This document shows, piece by piece, positions 1 to 7,686 of a DNA stretch of 27,850 nucleotides. The notes below the pieces were generated by a model that searched no databases, was not told the DNA's origin, and saw only the letters and a list, made by a program, of their open reading frames with translations. Position 1 is the stretch's first letter, and each line of letters opens with the position of its first letter. The position numbers were made by a program, and so were the translations under genes. The stretch is from NCBI GenBank assembly GCA_017992485.1, contig JAGOOL010000001.1:1-27850 (forward strand), written 5' to 3'. The DNA is from Minisyncoccota bacterium. GTDB taxonomy: Bacteria > Patescibacteriota > Minisyncoccia > Phycocordibacterales > UBA9973.

Positions 1-353
1 GGTGACATTGGATCTACTTGTACTGAGCTTTTGAAAAATCTCGCACGCTCAGCCATCATATGAGCAACCGTTTTAATGTTATCGACTTTCTTCTTTTGAA
101 AATCATTTACATCGATAAAGAAATCGGCGGTGGCATCTGTTTCACTTTTATTTTTATCAACAATCTTTTTTACCAGGTGATTGAGTGCGGAAAGTGTTTC
201 GCCGTTCTTGCCGATCAAGGCGTGTGAATCATTTGAACGAATTTGATACCAAACGATATCTTCTATTTCGGGTGAGTGAAAAGTAATTTCTTCATAGGGA
301 AAGTTACCTGATCGGAGAACATCTTCAATTATCTTCTTAATTGTTTCGCTCAT
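1..353 (-). CDS. khpB: KhpB/Jag RNA-binding protein (KH-R3H), 3' end cut off by the window
   Basis: The reading frame starts at the ATG whose complement is 351-353 and runs off the left edge after 117 codons. A KH-domain core is visible around residues 35-70, with the GKNGETL loop that contacts RNA. It is followed by an R3H-like stretch (QKKKVDNIKTVAHMMAERAR) near residues 90-110. This is the KhpB/Jag (SpoIIIJ-associated) family, a global RNA-binding protein usually encoded next to yidC. There is no Jag_N extension before the KH domain. The start overlaps the end of yidC by 17 bases, so the two are co-transcribed. Family assignment is firm; the regulatory role here is inferred. Confidence 0.88.
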   Translation of the reverse strand, partial: MSETIKKIIEDVLRSGNFPYEEITFHSPEIEDIVWYQIRSNDSHALIGKNGETLSALNHLVKKIVDKNKSETDATADFFIDVNDFQKKKVDNIKTVAHMMAERARFFKSSVQVDPMS

Positions 354-1101
354 AATTTTTAGTGTAACGTTGGCGAATATAATACTCTTGAGCGATCGTT
401 ACAATGATGTTTACTGCCCAATAAATACCGATTGCTGCCGGGAGTGTATATACAAAGAAACCAACCATGACCGGGAGGAAATATTTCATGCTGTTTTGCA
501 TCGATTGCTGCATTTCAGCCTGCATATTTTTCTTTGAAACTCCTTCGGTGGTAACAGCCGGGATTGTAACTGCTTTATTTTGATTAGCAGTACGCATTGC
601 AAGCCATGCTTGAACGAACTGAAGAGCGGCAACAACAAGAGCGAGACCAATCAAATGATTGTGAGTAATATCAAAACCGAGGAACATCGTACTGACGTTC
701 TCAGGGAAGTGAACTGTGCCATAAAGAAATTCTTGGTGTGGAGTAAAGCCACCAAGAACGACACGATAGAGCGCAATAATAATCGGGAACTGGATCAAAA
801 GGAGGAAACAGCCTGTGAAAGGATTGACCTTGTGCTCTTTGTAGAGCTCAAAAGTCTTTTTGCTCTGCATATTCTTGTCAGTGGCATGTTCTTCACGGAT
901 TTTCTGCAATTTTGGCTCAATTGCTTTCATGGCAACCTGACTTTTGATCATTTTCGCTGTAAATGGCAACAAAATAATCTTTACCAAGAGGGTAAGGGCG
1001 ACAACAGCCAGTCCAGCATTACCTGCAAAGAGGATAATGAGGAGGACAAGAAGATTATAAAGTGGTTTGTAGAGTATTGCGTTCCAAAGGGTTTTTAACA
1101 T
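337..1101 (-). CDS. yidC: YidC/Oxa1/Alb3 membrane protein insertase
   Basis: This 254-residue protein inserts and folds membrane proteins. It has the short Gram-positive-like architecture: a first membrane segment near residues 15-30, the conserved amphipathic region ending LLPFTAK (44-50), a charged cytoplasmic hairpin (52-90), then further membrane spans (95-115, 150-168, 208-240). There is no large periplasmic domain as in E. coli YidC. The position normally held by a conserved arginine in the hydrophilic groove of this family appears to be Lys41 (LLVKIILLPF). The gene sits between khpB, which it overlaps, and yidD, in the usual order next to the origin. A TACAAT hexamer ends 6 bases before the ATG. 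Confidence 0.93.
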   Translation of the reverse strand: MLKTLWNAILYKPLYNLLVLLIILFAGNAGLAVVALTLLVKIILLPFTAKMIKSQVAMKAIEPKLQKIREEHATDKNMQSKKTFELYKEHKVNPFTGCFLLLIQFPIIIALYRVVLGGFTPHQEFLYGTVHFPENVSTMFLGFDITHNHLIGLALVVAALQFVQAWLAMRTANQNKAVTIPAVTTEGVSKKNMQAEMQQSMQNSMKYFLPVMVGFFVYTLPAAIGIYWAVNIIVTIAQEYYIRQRYTKNYERNN

Positions 1102-1107
1102 GCCCGT

Positions 1108-1113
1108 ATTGTA
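1108..1113 (-). promoter_or_regulatory. -10 box of yidC, 6 bases from the ATG
   Basis: On the minus strand the sequence reads TACAAT, six bases, ATG. No Shine-Dalgarno sequence can fit, so the transcript is expected to start at or within a few bases of the start codon. No convincing -35 box is seen. Confidence 0.55.
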
Positions 1114-1149
1114 ACGGAGTGAGGGTAAAAAAGCTATTACAGAGAGAAA

Positions 1150-1404
1150 TTATTGAACCGGATCGTAACCACCATCATTAAATGGATGACACTTACTGAT
1201 TCTTTTAAGTGACACTGGAATTCCTTTCAGTAATCCGTACTTTTCAATAGCATCAATCGCATATTCTGAGCATGTCGGATGAAAACGACATATTCTTTTT
1301 TGAAAAATATATTTTAAGAAGCTGTGATCAGGAGAAAGAAAACGCTGATACCCTTTTATGAGGGCTATAGCGATGCGCTTTAGGATTTTTTCAATGTTTT
1401 GCAT
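1150..1404 (-). CDS. yidD: YidD membrane protein insertion efficiency factor
   Basis: An 84-residue YidD (DUF37) protein, which helps YidC-dependent membrane insertion. The family signature is plain: a hydrophobic/amphipathic start (AIALIKGYQRFLSP), CRFHPTCSEYA with both cysteines around residues 39-46, and the C-terminal CHPF-GGYDPV motif. The length is normal for the family. Its start lies 25 bases inside the end of rnpA, which points to translational coupling in one operon (rpmH, rnpA, yidD, yidC, khpB). Confidence 0.94.
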   Translation of the reverse strand: MQNIEKILKRIAIALIKGYQRFLSPDHSFLKYIFQKRICRFHPTCSEYAIDAIEKYGLLKGIPVSLKRISKCHPFNDGGYDPVQ

Positions 1405-1712
1405 ATTGTCTCAACTGCTGTAACAAGTGTCTTGTATGGAGCGTCTATCGCTTCACGATTTGGCATAAAAACAATCGAGTAGGGAAGTGTGTACATTTTA
1501 GCAGTTTTAAGTGCTGAATATATCCGACGGCGGACCTTATTGCGTTCTACTGCCGTTTTGAAGATCTTTTTAGAGGCGGCGACGGCAAATGTCGGCTTAT
1601 TGGCCTCATTTTTCATATATTTCATTAGAAAATAAGGGTTTTTTAGCGTTTTGGCACGTGAAAAAAGGAGAGGGACCTCTTCTCCTTTCATTCTGTTAGC
1701 CTTAGGTAGCAT
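1380..1712 (-). CDS. rnpA: Ribonuclease P protein component
   Basis: A 110-residue basic protein that binds RNase P RNA and supports 5' maturation of pre-tRNA. The RNR signature is present near residues 55-63 (AVERNKVRRR), preceded by the FAVAASKK strand. The start codon lies one base beyond the stop codon of rpmH, and the 3' end overlaps yidD. The rpmH-rnpA-yidD order is one of the most conserved in bacteria. The N-terminus (MLPKANRMKGEE) is the usual LPKxxRL-type start, which supports the chosen ATG. The RNase P RNA itself was not found in this window. Confidence 0.94.
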   Translation of the reverse strand: MLPKANRMKGEEVPLLFSRAKTLKNPYFLMKYMKNEANKPTFAVAASKKIFKTAVERNKVRRRIYSALKTAKMYTLPYSIVFMPNREAIDAPYKTLVTAVETICKTLKKS

Positions 1713-1713
1713 A

Positions 1714-1863
1714 CTATTTTTTGTGGCTTGAGACCGTCAAAGCCTTGCGGCCCTTGCGGCGACGGCGGACGAGAACTTTCTGGCCGGTCGAAGTTTTGCC
1801 ACGCGTAAGAAAACCATGGGTCTTCGCGCGCTTTCGTTTTTTCGGCTGGTATGTTTGTGACAT
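1714..1863 (-). CDS. rpmH: 50S ribosomal protein L34
   Basis: The 49 codons translate to a small, very basic protein that starts MSQTYQPKKRKR and continues with HGFLTRGKTSTGQKVLVRRR. These are the conserved L34 features (KRKR-HGF-R---G--VL-RRR-KGR). It is a component of the large ribosomal subunit. It is the first gene of the minus-strand operon and diverges from dnaA, the classic arrangement at a bacterial origin. A TATATT hexamer lies 7 bases before the ATG. Confidence 0.96.
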   Translation of the reverse strand: MSQTYQPKKRKRAKTHGFLTRGKTSTGQKVLVRRRRKGRKALTVSSHKK

Positions 1864-1870
1864 GTGAAGC

Positions 1871-1876
1871 AATATA
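1871..1876 (-). promoter_or_regulatory. -10 box of rpmH operon, 7 bases from the ATG
   Basis: The minus strand reads TATATT, seven bases, ATG of rpmH. A second hexamer, TATACT, lies further upstream at 1881-1886. Either would serve the rpmH-rnpA-yidD-yidC-khpB operon; the nearer one gives a leaderless message. Confidence 0.45.
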
Positions 1877-1990
1877 CACTAGTATACCTATTTAGACAAT
1901 ACTCAGAAAAGCTTTATAAAACATTGTGTAATATTTCATGAAAATATGTGTGGATTGAGGAAACCTATATAGGACAAGGTATTAATTGCC

Positions 1991-2010
1991 TTATCAACAA
2001 GTTATCCACA
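1991..2010 (+). promoter_or_regulatory. DnaA boxes upstream of dnaA
   Basis: A perfect DnaA box, TTATCCACA, lies at 2002-2010, and a one-mismatch copy (TTATCAACA) at 1991-1999. A weaker reverse copy is at 1949-1957. They sit 24-46 bases before the predicted dnaA -10 box, so they could autoregulate dnaA and form the upstream half of a bipartite origin. Confidence 0.7.
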
Positions 2011-2033
2011 TATTATTCTAAAAAGCACAAGGT

Positions 2034-2061
2034 TTGCAGACAGCGAAGAGAAGCCTATAAT
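2034..2061 (+). promoter_or_regulatory. dnaA promoter (TTGCAG - 16 - TATAAT)
   Basis: A perfect TATAAT at 2056-2061 is preceded at 16 bases by TTGCAG (2034-2039). Only six bases separate the -10 box from the chosen dnaA ATG at 2068. This makes the 2068 start much more likely than the in-frame ATG at 1948, which lies upstream of the promoter, and implies a leaderless dnaA message. Confidence 0.65.
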
Positions 2062-2067
2062 GATGCC

Positions 2068-3429
2068 ATGTTAGATACTAGAGAAATTTGGAATAGCTGT
2101 CTTCGAGATATCGAGAAGGAAGTTTCAGGCGCTAACTTTAGTACATGGTTTAAAAACACACATATTGCAAAGGAGGATTCAGGAACTATTTATGTGGGCG
2201 TTCCAAACGAATTCGTAAAGGAATGGCTTACCACAAAGTACACACCAACAATCTTGCGTATTCTTATGACGTACTTGGATAACGCTCGAAGTGTTGAGTA
2301 CACCATCACAAGATTTGATAGAGACCGAACAAAAGACGAGAGTCCGGTGCATATTTTGCCGTCACGAGAGCTTCCTCTTAAAGATCTCTATATTAATAAG
2401 GAAGATAACCTTAATCCTCGCTATATTTTCGACACATTTATTGTTGGATCGTTCAATGAGCTCGCTTATGCTGCCGCTCAGGCAATCATCAACAAACCTG
2501 GTGTTCTCTATAACCCATTCTTTATCTACGGAAGTACTGGTCTCGGCAAAACCCACCTTATGCAGGCGACAGGTAACGCCATCAAGGAAAAATACCCTGA
2601 GAAAAAGGTTCATTACATTACGCTTGAGAAGTTTGCGAACGACTATATCAACTCTTTGCAGGGGAATAGCAAGTCAAACCCGTTCCAATTCAAGGAAAAG
2701 TACCGAAAATATGACTGTCTCCTTATCGATGACATCCAATTCATCGGCAAAATGGAAAAAACACAGGAAGAACTCTTCCATCTCTTTAATACGTTCTACG
2801 ATCACAATAAGCAAATTATCTTTTCTTCCGACAAACACCCAAACTTCATCCCGGGTCTCGAGGATCGCCTCAAATCACGCTTCTCCGCCGGAATGATCGT
2901 CGACTTTGTTGACCCGGATTATGAGTCTCGTGTCGCTATTCTCAAGGCAAAGAGTCGTCAGCTTGGTATTGAAATTACTGACGAGGTTATGTCATTCATT
3001 GCAACCTCTATCCAAGGCAACATTCGAGAGCTTGAAGGCGTTTTAAACACGATTATCGTCCAGACACAGCTCAAGCAGAAGCCGCTTTCGATAAATGAGA
3101 TCAAAAACCTCATTAAAAACAGCGTCAAACCAAAGAAAAACGTCTCTGTTAAGGATATCGTTAAGCTCATCACTGATTTTTACAACCTCGAAGAGGCTAC
3201 TGTCTATGAGAAAACCCGTAGAAAGGAAATTGTTAAGGCTCGTCAAGTAATTATGTATATTCTCCGAGAAGATTTTAATGTTTCTTACCCTTTGATCGGC
3301 CAAAAGCTCGGCGGTAAAGACCACACAACTGTCATCCACTCACACTTAAAGATCCGAAACGATCTTAAGGTAGATCAAACGTTAGTTGATGAAGTTGAAC
3401 AAATTCGCGTTCTTTTTAAGAGTGTTTAG
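2068..3429 (+). CDS. dnaA: Chromosomal replication initiator protein DnaA
   Basis: A 453-residue initiator ATPase that binds DnaA boxes and opens oriC. Domain I is visible at residues 1-75 (IWNSCLRDIEKEVSGANFSTWF). The AAA+ domain has Walker A GSTGLGKT at 155-162 and Walker B LLIDDIQF around 218-225. The C-terminal DNA-binding domain IV has the GGKDHTTVIHS signature near residue 430. Domain II is short. The frame could be extended upstream to 1948, but those 40 residues do not resemble DnaA and would begin before the promoter, so I use the ATG at 2068. The gene is flanked by DnaA boxes on both sides and followed by dnaN. Confidence 0.97.
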   Translation: MLDTREIWNSCLRDIEKEVSGANFSTWFKNTHIAKEDSGTIYVGVPNEFVKEWLTTKYTPTILRILMTYLDNARSVEYTITRFDRDRTKDESPVHILPSRELPLKDLYINKEDNLNPRYIFDTFIVGSFNELAYAAAQAIINKPGVLYNPFFIYGSTGLGKTHLMQATGNAIKEKYPEKKVHYITLEKFANDYINSLQGNSKSNPFQFKEKYRKYDCLLIDDIQFIGKMEKTQEELFHLFNTFYDHNKQIIFSSDKHPNFIPGLEDRLKSRFSAGMIVDFVDPDYESRVAILKAKSRQLGIEITDEVMSFIATSIQGNIRELEGVLNTIIVQTQLKQKPLSINEIKNLIKNSVKPKKNVSVKDIVKLITDFYNLEEATVYEKTRRKEIVKARQVIMYILREDFNVSYPLIGQKLGGKDHTTVIHSHLKIRNDLKVDQTLVDEVEQIRVLFKSV

Positions 3430-3670
3430 TTTTCAAAACTGGGGATAAATCGGTTAATAAGTGGATAACTATTCTAGGAAAACCACATGAATAGCTTGTG
3501 GATGTAAAAAGAACAACTTGGAGGTAGTGTGGTTAGGTGGAAAACGAGCCGACGTTATCCACAAAACCAAAAACACGGTTTCCAAAACAGGGTATATGGA
3601 TTAAGGCCTAAAAAGTAATCCACATATCCACAGCGCTAATAGTAATAATAGATTCTTAATATATAAATAT
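3430..3670 (+). other. Putative replication origin (oriC) between dnaA and dnaN
   Basis: This 241-base noncoding gap contains a perfect DnaA box (3555-3563) and 8-of-9 copies at 3460-3468 (reverse), 3616-3624 and 3624-3632, plus a weaker reverse copy at 3497-3505. The last box is followed at once by GCGC (3633-3636, whose first bases overlap or abut the box end), then by five consecutive 5'-TA(A/G) triplets (3637-3651) and an AT-only stretch leading to dnaN. Box, short GC segment and DnaA-trio repeats in this order is the basal unwinding module described for Bacillus subtilis. The dnaA-oriC-dnaN context supports it. Confidence 0.8.
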
Positions 3671-4768
3671 ATGAGACTAGAGTGCATAAGTGAAAAACTA
3701 AAAAGTATTGTAAGTACAGCAGATCGAATAACAGGAAAGAATGTTGCACTTCCGGCTCTTTCATCTATCCTCCTTGTTGCATCAGGTAAGAGTCTCAAGG
3801 TTAGAGCGACCAATTTGAGTCTTGGTATTGAGATAGAAATCCCAGCCAAAATTGAAGAGGAAGGTACTATTGCTATTACGGGCGCAGTTCTCAACAGTTT
3901 CCTCGGCAATATCCCCAATACTGGAACAGTGAGTCTTGTGGCAGAGAAAGATAATATTCGTTTGGCTTCAAAAACGAGTAATGCTTTGATTAAATGCCTT
4001 CCATATGAAGATTTTCCAACACTACCTTCTGTCGACGGTGCAACATTTACTGTTCCAATAGAAAAACTCCTTGATGGTTTCCGTTCAGTCATGTTTGCCG
4101 GTGCTGTTTCTGATATAAAGCCGGAAATTGCCTCAGTTTACGTCTATACGGACAACGACGATCTTGTTTTCGTAGCTACGGACTCATTTCGCCTTGCTGA
4201 AAAGAAAGTAAAACTCAAAGAACCAATTGATATTCCCTCGATTATCATTCCACTCAAGAATGTTGTTGATATTGTTCGCACTTTTGAATCGGTTGACGGT
4301 GATATGTCTGTAACTATTTCTGAACATCAGATTTCATTTACTACAAATGGCGTGTACGTCACTAGTCGCCTCATTAACGGTACCTTCCCTGATTATCGGC
4401 AGATTATCCCAAAAGAGCACACAACAGACGCTGTGGTACTCAAATCAGACCTCACACAGGCACTCAAGCTTTCAAACGTCTTCGCCGGAAAATTTAATCA
4501 AATAACATTCACACTCGACCCTGAGGCAAAAGAATGTTCACTCGCTTCTCGTAATAGTGATGTTGGTGAGCAAAAAACCACAGTCAGTGGAGCAATGAAA
4601 GGAAATAAAATCGAAGTCCTGGTTAATTACCGTTACCTTTCAGAAGTTCTCAATGTCATTGGCAGTGATAGTGTTTCTATTGAGTGTAGTGAATCAAATC
4701 GTCCTATTTTGGTAGAAGGTGTTGGTGATAAAGGATTTCTCTATCTCATGATGCCGATGAATCGGTAA
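3671..4768 (+). CDS. dnaN: DNA polymerase III beta subunit (sliding clamp)
   Basis: A 365-residue clamp that encircles DNA and tethers the replicative polymerase. The three clamp folds are recognisable: an N-terminal domain with LPALSSILLVA (residues 27-37), a middle domain with LPYEDFPTLP and ATDSFRLAEKK (about 110-185), and a C-terminal domain with the INGTFPDYRQIIP motif (about 235-247) and the terminal LMMPMN segment. The length is normal. The ATG lies about 5 bases after an AT-rich TATATA element at the end of the origin, so there is no room for a ribosome binding site. Confidence 0.96.
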   Translation: MRLECISEKLKSIVSTADRITGKNVALPALSSILLVASGKSLKVRATNLSLGIEIEIPAKIEEEGTIAITGAVLNSFLGNIPNTGTVSLVAEKDNIRLASKTSNALIKCLPYEDFPTLPSVDGATFTVPIEKLLDGFRSVMFAGAVSDIKPEIASVYVYTDNDDLVFVATDSFRLAEKKVKLKEPIDIPSIIIPLKNVVDIVRTFESVDGDMSVTISEHQISFTTNGVYVTSRLINGTFPDYRQIIPKEHTTDAVVLKSDLTQALKLSNVFAGKFNQITFTLDPEAKECSLASRNSDVGEQKTTVSGAMKGNKIEVLVNYRYLSEVLNVIGSDSVSIECSESNRPILVEGVGDKGFLYLMMPMNR

Positions 4769-4792
4769 TTTCTCCAAAAAGTATTTTAGGAG

Positions 4793-4798
4793 TACTAT
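4793..4798 (+). promoter_or_regulatory. -10 box, 6 bases before the DciA-like gene
   Basis: TACTAT followed by six bases and ATG (4805). An AGGAG overlaps just upstream (4789-4793), but its 11-base distance from the ATG is too long for a good Shine-Dalgarno sequence. Confidence 0.45.
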
Positions 4799-4804
4799 CA
4801 AACT

Positions 4805-5056
4805 ATGAATTCTTTTGCTTCATTTTCCGAAGATATTAGAAAAAGGATAATGAAATCTTTTGATGAGAAGGAAGTTATTTCTCTTGCTCTTAAAAAAATA
4901 GTTAAACAAGATATAAAAAAAGATCTCATTTCTATTCGCGATACTGTCCTCTCTATTCGAGTTAGTGGTGTTTTAAAACAAGAAATTTACGCTAAATCCA
5001 AAGAAATACAGCGCCTATTGAATGGCGCTGGGATTTCCGTAACTGAAATTCGGTAG
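4805..5056 (+). CDS. DciA-like (DUF721) small protein
   Basis: An 83-residue protein directly after dnaN. The C-terminal half (residues 44-83) resembles the core of DUF721/DciA proteins: a KDLISIRDTVLSIRVSG strand pair, a helix where SS-WAQEL is usual (LKQEIYAKSKEIQRLLN), then a final strand ending VTEIR. DciA loads the replicative helicase DnaB in many bacteria and is often a short stand-alone domain near the origin. The similarity is judged by eye and is modest. The position beside dnaA and dnaN supports a replication role. It could also be an unrelated KH-like small protein. Confidence 0.5.
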   Translation: MNSFASFSEDIRKRIMKSFDEKEVISLALKKIVKQDIKKDLISIRDTVLSIRVSGVLKQEIYAKSKEIQRLLNGAGISVTEIR

Positions 5057-5063
5057 TGTTCCG

Positions 5064-5086
5064 AAAAATAATTATTTTTTTATTTA
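5064..5086. terminator. Possible convergent terminator between the DciA-like gene and the PBP gene
   Basis: A 5-base stem (TTCGG/CCGAA) spans the stop codon of the DciA-like gene. It is followed by the palindrome AAAAATAATTATTTTT (5064-5079) and more T residues. The stem is weak; this is the only candidate in the 32-base convergent gap. Confidence 0.3.
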
Positions 5087-5088
5087 AT

Positions 5089-7620
5089 TTATAGTCCTGA
5101 AACTGTGAAGCTAACTGTAGCTTCTTTTTTATTGAATATAGAATCAGTAGCTATGGCTTTCAACTCATTAAGTGAACTAATACTGGCAACTGATGATGGT
5201 GTGACAGTAAATGAGAATGGTGAATTATCTGAAGTTCCGATATATGTTTCGTTGATAAAGTAATCAACTTTCTTTATTTGATTTGGACTACTTACAGAAA
5301 CCAAAACAGTCAGTGCTGCATTTGCATCATATGTTGTGTTTGTATTTGGAGTGAGGATACTAACACCGATACTATTTTGGCTTGTGTGGACATTGTCATA
5401 GTAGGTTGGAGGAGGAATATTTCCTGTATTTGGAATTAAACCAGGATGTTCTGCTGCCCACTTAAGAACAGGAGCTTCCCAGAGATGGAATTGAGGATCA
5501 GAACTTGGGTTTGTTGGAACTGGTCCTGTTGGGTCATTTTTATTTACCCAATAGAGAATATCGTGAACACCTGTTGTAACAACTTCTTTTTTTGTTTCAT
5601 CAGGAGTAAATTCTGTTGCAAGCCCACCAGAAACTGTATCAATAAAATAGCTTTGGCCGCCTTGCCACTGACCACGGAGAACAGGTTTGAGTGAACTATA
5701 ATTTTCAGGTTGATTTGGTTCTTCAAATTGTTCGTTTGGCATAGTCTTGAGTGCTTCAGCCATAAATGCGTGCCAAAGTGGACCAGAGACCGCAGATCCA
5801 CCTTTTGTCATTTTTGAATTATCACTATTGCCTGACCAGGCACCAACTGCAATCGTTGGAGTGTATCCCATAACCCAAGCATCACGGTTGTCGTTTGTTG
5901 TACCAGTTTTAGCTGCAACATCACGACCAGCGAAGTAGAGAGGGGAGTTTGCACCAAACGTTGGAATACGAGCATTATTATCAGAGAGAACATCAGAAAT
6001 TTGGAGAGCAACATTTTTCGGAATAACTTGAACACTTTCTTCTTTATATTCCTCAATAATCTTTCCATCTTTATCTGTAACAGTAAGAACCGGTGTTGGT
6101 TGCATACGAACACCTTCGTTTGCAAAAACACCATAAGCACTAGTCATATCAAGAAGTGAAACTTCACCACCACCGAGTACGAGGGTGAGGCCATATGTTT
6201 TTGCTTCACCAAGAGAGTGAATACCCATATCTTTTGCAGTTTTAAGTGTTTCATCGAGACCAGCGAGATAGAGTGTTTTAACAGCTGGAACGTTTCGTGA
6301 TTCAGCGAGCGCACTTCTCATTGAAATCGGACCCTTAAAAAGGTTATCGAAGTTGTCCGGATTGTAGCAAGATGCACTGTTACCGGAACATGAATTTGAG
6401 AATTCTGTTGGAACATCAAAAAGAACAGTTTCAGGCAGGAATCCTTTTTCAAATGCAGTCGCATAAGCAAATGGCTTAAATGATGAACCAGGCTGACGAG
6501 GAGAAGTCGCAGAATTAAAGTTTGGATCGAACTTACAGTCTTTTCCGGAAATACAACCTTCAGGAAGCGCTTTACCGAAATAATCTCGACTACCAACCAT
6601 AGTTAAAATCTGGCCGGTTTTTGGATCAACTGCAACAAGTCCAGCATTTGAGGCCTTGGCTGTTTTTTCATTTTTCTCCGCCCATTCCTTAACTATTTTT
6701 TCACCCTTTTCTTGAAGGCTCCAATCAAGTGTTGTAATAACTTTGAGTCCACCAGTATATACGGTATCTTCACCGTATTTGTTCATAAGGTAATCACGAA
6801 CATAAAAAACGAAGTGTGGTGCTTTGATACCGACTTGTTCTTTTGGTTGAAAAACAACAACTTCAGCTTTTGCTGCTGTATATTCTTCCTGGCTAAGGTA
6901 ACCTTGGTCGAACATATTTTTGAGTACTTGGTTTTTTCGGTTTTCAAGTCGATCGAGGTTTTTACCGTATGGAGAATATTGAGTTGGAGATTGAGGAATA
7001 GCTGCGAGGTAAGCAGCTTCTGCAACAGTGAGGTCTGCCGGATTTTTTTTGAAATAGCTCTGAGACGCTTCTTGAACGCCATATATAGCACCGCCATATG
7101 GGTTTTCATTGAGATAGAGAGCAAGAATTTCATCTTTACCGAGTGTCCGGTCGACTTTTATAGAGAGAATCCACTCTTTGAATTTACGCGTGACACTTTT
7201 TTCTTGAGTAAGTAATGAATTCTTGATAACTTGTTGAGTTATTGTTGAGCCTCCTTGTGAGTCACCTTTAAAGATGGTGGAAAAAACCGCTCGAATAATA
7301 GATGTCGGTCGAATACCGTGATGGTTGTAGAATTCTCGATCTTCGATTGAGATTGTCGCGTTTTTAATATTTTCACCCATACTCTCAAGAGGAATAATTG
7401 TGCGTTTAACATCATCATGGAGGTCGTAGAGGAGTGTTTCACCTGTGCGGTCGTAGATTTTTGTCGAATTGAGGATTTTACGATCATTGAGTGATCGAAA
7501 ATCAGGAATTTTAGCTGTTCCTATCCAAATAAATAAAACACCAACAGCAATGGCACCTAAGCCAAGGATGGACAAACCGATATTTCTGATTTTCCGGGAG
7601 ATAATTTTTTTCTTTCTCAT
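5089..7620 (-). CDS. Class A penicillin-binding protein (transglycosylase/transpeptidase)
   Basis: An 843-residue bifunctional peptidoglycan synthase. It has a basic cytoplasmic tail and one membrane anchor (residues 11-35). The GT51 domain carries EDREFYNHHG (93-102), GGSTITQQ (123-130) and the NENPYGGAIYGVQEAS block (171-186). The transpeptidase domain has the catalytic SxxK at S379-K382, SRN at 441-443 and KTG at 571-573, so both activities look intact. After a Pro-rich linker, residues about 750-843 form an Ig-like domain (VDYFINETYIG, FTVTP) such as is common in extracellular appendages of this family. The gene is transcribed alone, divergent from tyrS. Confidence 0.95.
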   Translation of the reverse strand: MRKKKIISRKIRNIGLSILGLGAIAVGVLFIWIGTAKIPDFRSLNDRKILNSTKIYDRTGETLLYDLHDDVKRTIIPLESMGENIKNATISIEDREFYNHHGIRPTSIIRAVFSTIFKGDSQGGSTITQQVIKNSLLTQEKSVTRKFKEWILSIKVDRTLGKDEILALYLNENPYGGAIYGVQEASQSYFKKNPADLTVAEAAYLAAIPQSPTQYSPYGKNLDRLENRKNQVLKNMFDQGYLSQEEYTAAKAEVVVFQPKEQVGIKAPHFVFYVRDYLMNKYGEDTVYTGGLKVITTLDWSLQEKGEKIVKEWAEKNEKTAKASNAGLVAVDPKTGQILTMVGSRDYFGKALPEGCISGKDCKFDPNFNSATSPRQPGSSFKPFAYATAFEKGFLPETVLFDVPTEFSNSCSGNSASCYNPDNFDNLFKGPISMRSALAESRNVPAVKTLYLAGLDETLKTAKDMGIHSLGEAKTYGLTLVLGGGEVSLLDMTSAYGVFANEGVRMQPTPVLTVTDKDGKIIEEYKEESVQVIPKNVALQISDVLSDNNARIPTFGANSPLYFAGRDVAAKTGTTNDNRDAWVMGYTPTIAVGAWSGNSDNSKMTKGGSAVSGPLWHAFMAEALKTMPNEQFEEPNQPENYSSLKPVLRGQWQGGQSYFIDTVSGGLATEFTPDETKKEVVTTGVHDILYWVNKNDPTGPVPTNPSSDPQFHLWEAPVLKWAAEHPGLIPNTGNIPPPTYYDNVHTSQNSIGVSILTPNTNTTYDANAALTVLVSVSSPNQIKKVDYFINETYIGTSDNSPFSFTVTPSSVASISSLNELKAIATDSIFNKKEATVSFTVSGL

Positions 7621-7627
7621 AGGGTAT

Positions 7628-7633
7628 ATAGTA
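7628..7633 (-). promoter_or_regulatory. Extended -10 of the PBP gene, 7 bases from the ATG
   Basis: The minus strand reads TGC-TACTAT, seven bases, ATG. The TG one base upstream of the hexamer is an extended -10 feature. The same TGC context precedes the -10 boxes of pilB, tsaE, polA and the 10.85 kb RNA. Confidence 0.5.
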
Positions 7634-7686
7634 GCACGATAAAGATGACGAAATGAGGCCTTTTGTGTTACATTTGAGCCAATACT

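Noticed and set aside
1948..2067. N-terminal extension of dnaA to an upstream in-frame ATG
   Set aside because: These 40 codons contain the DnaA boxes and the promoter, and do not resemble DnaA domain I, which begins at the ATG at 2068.
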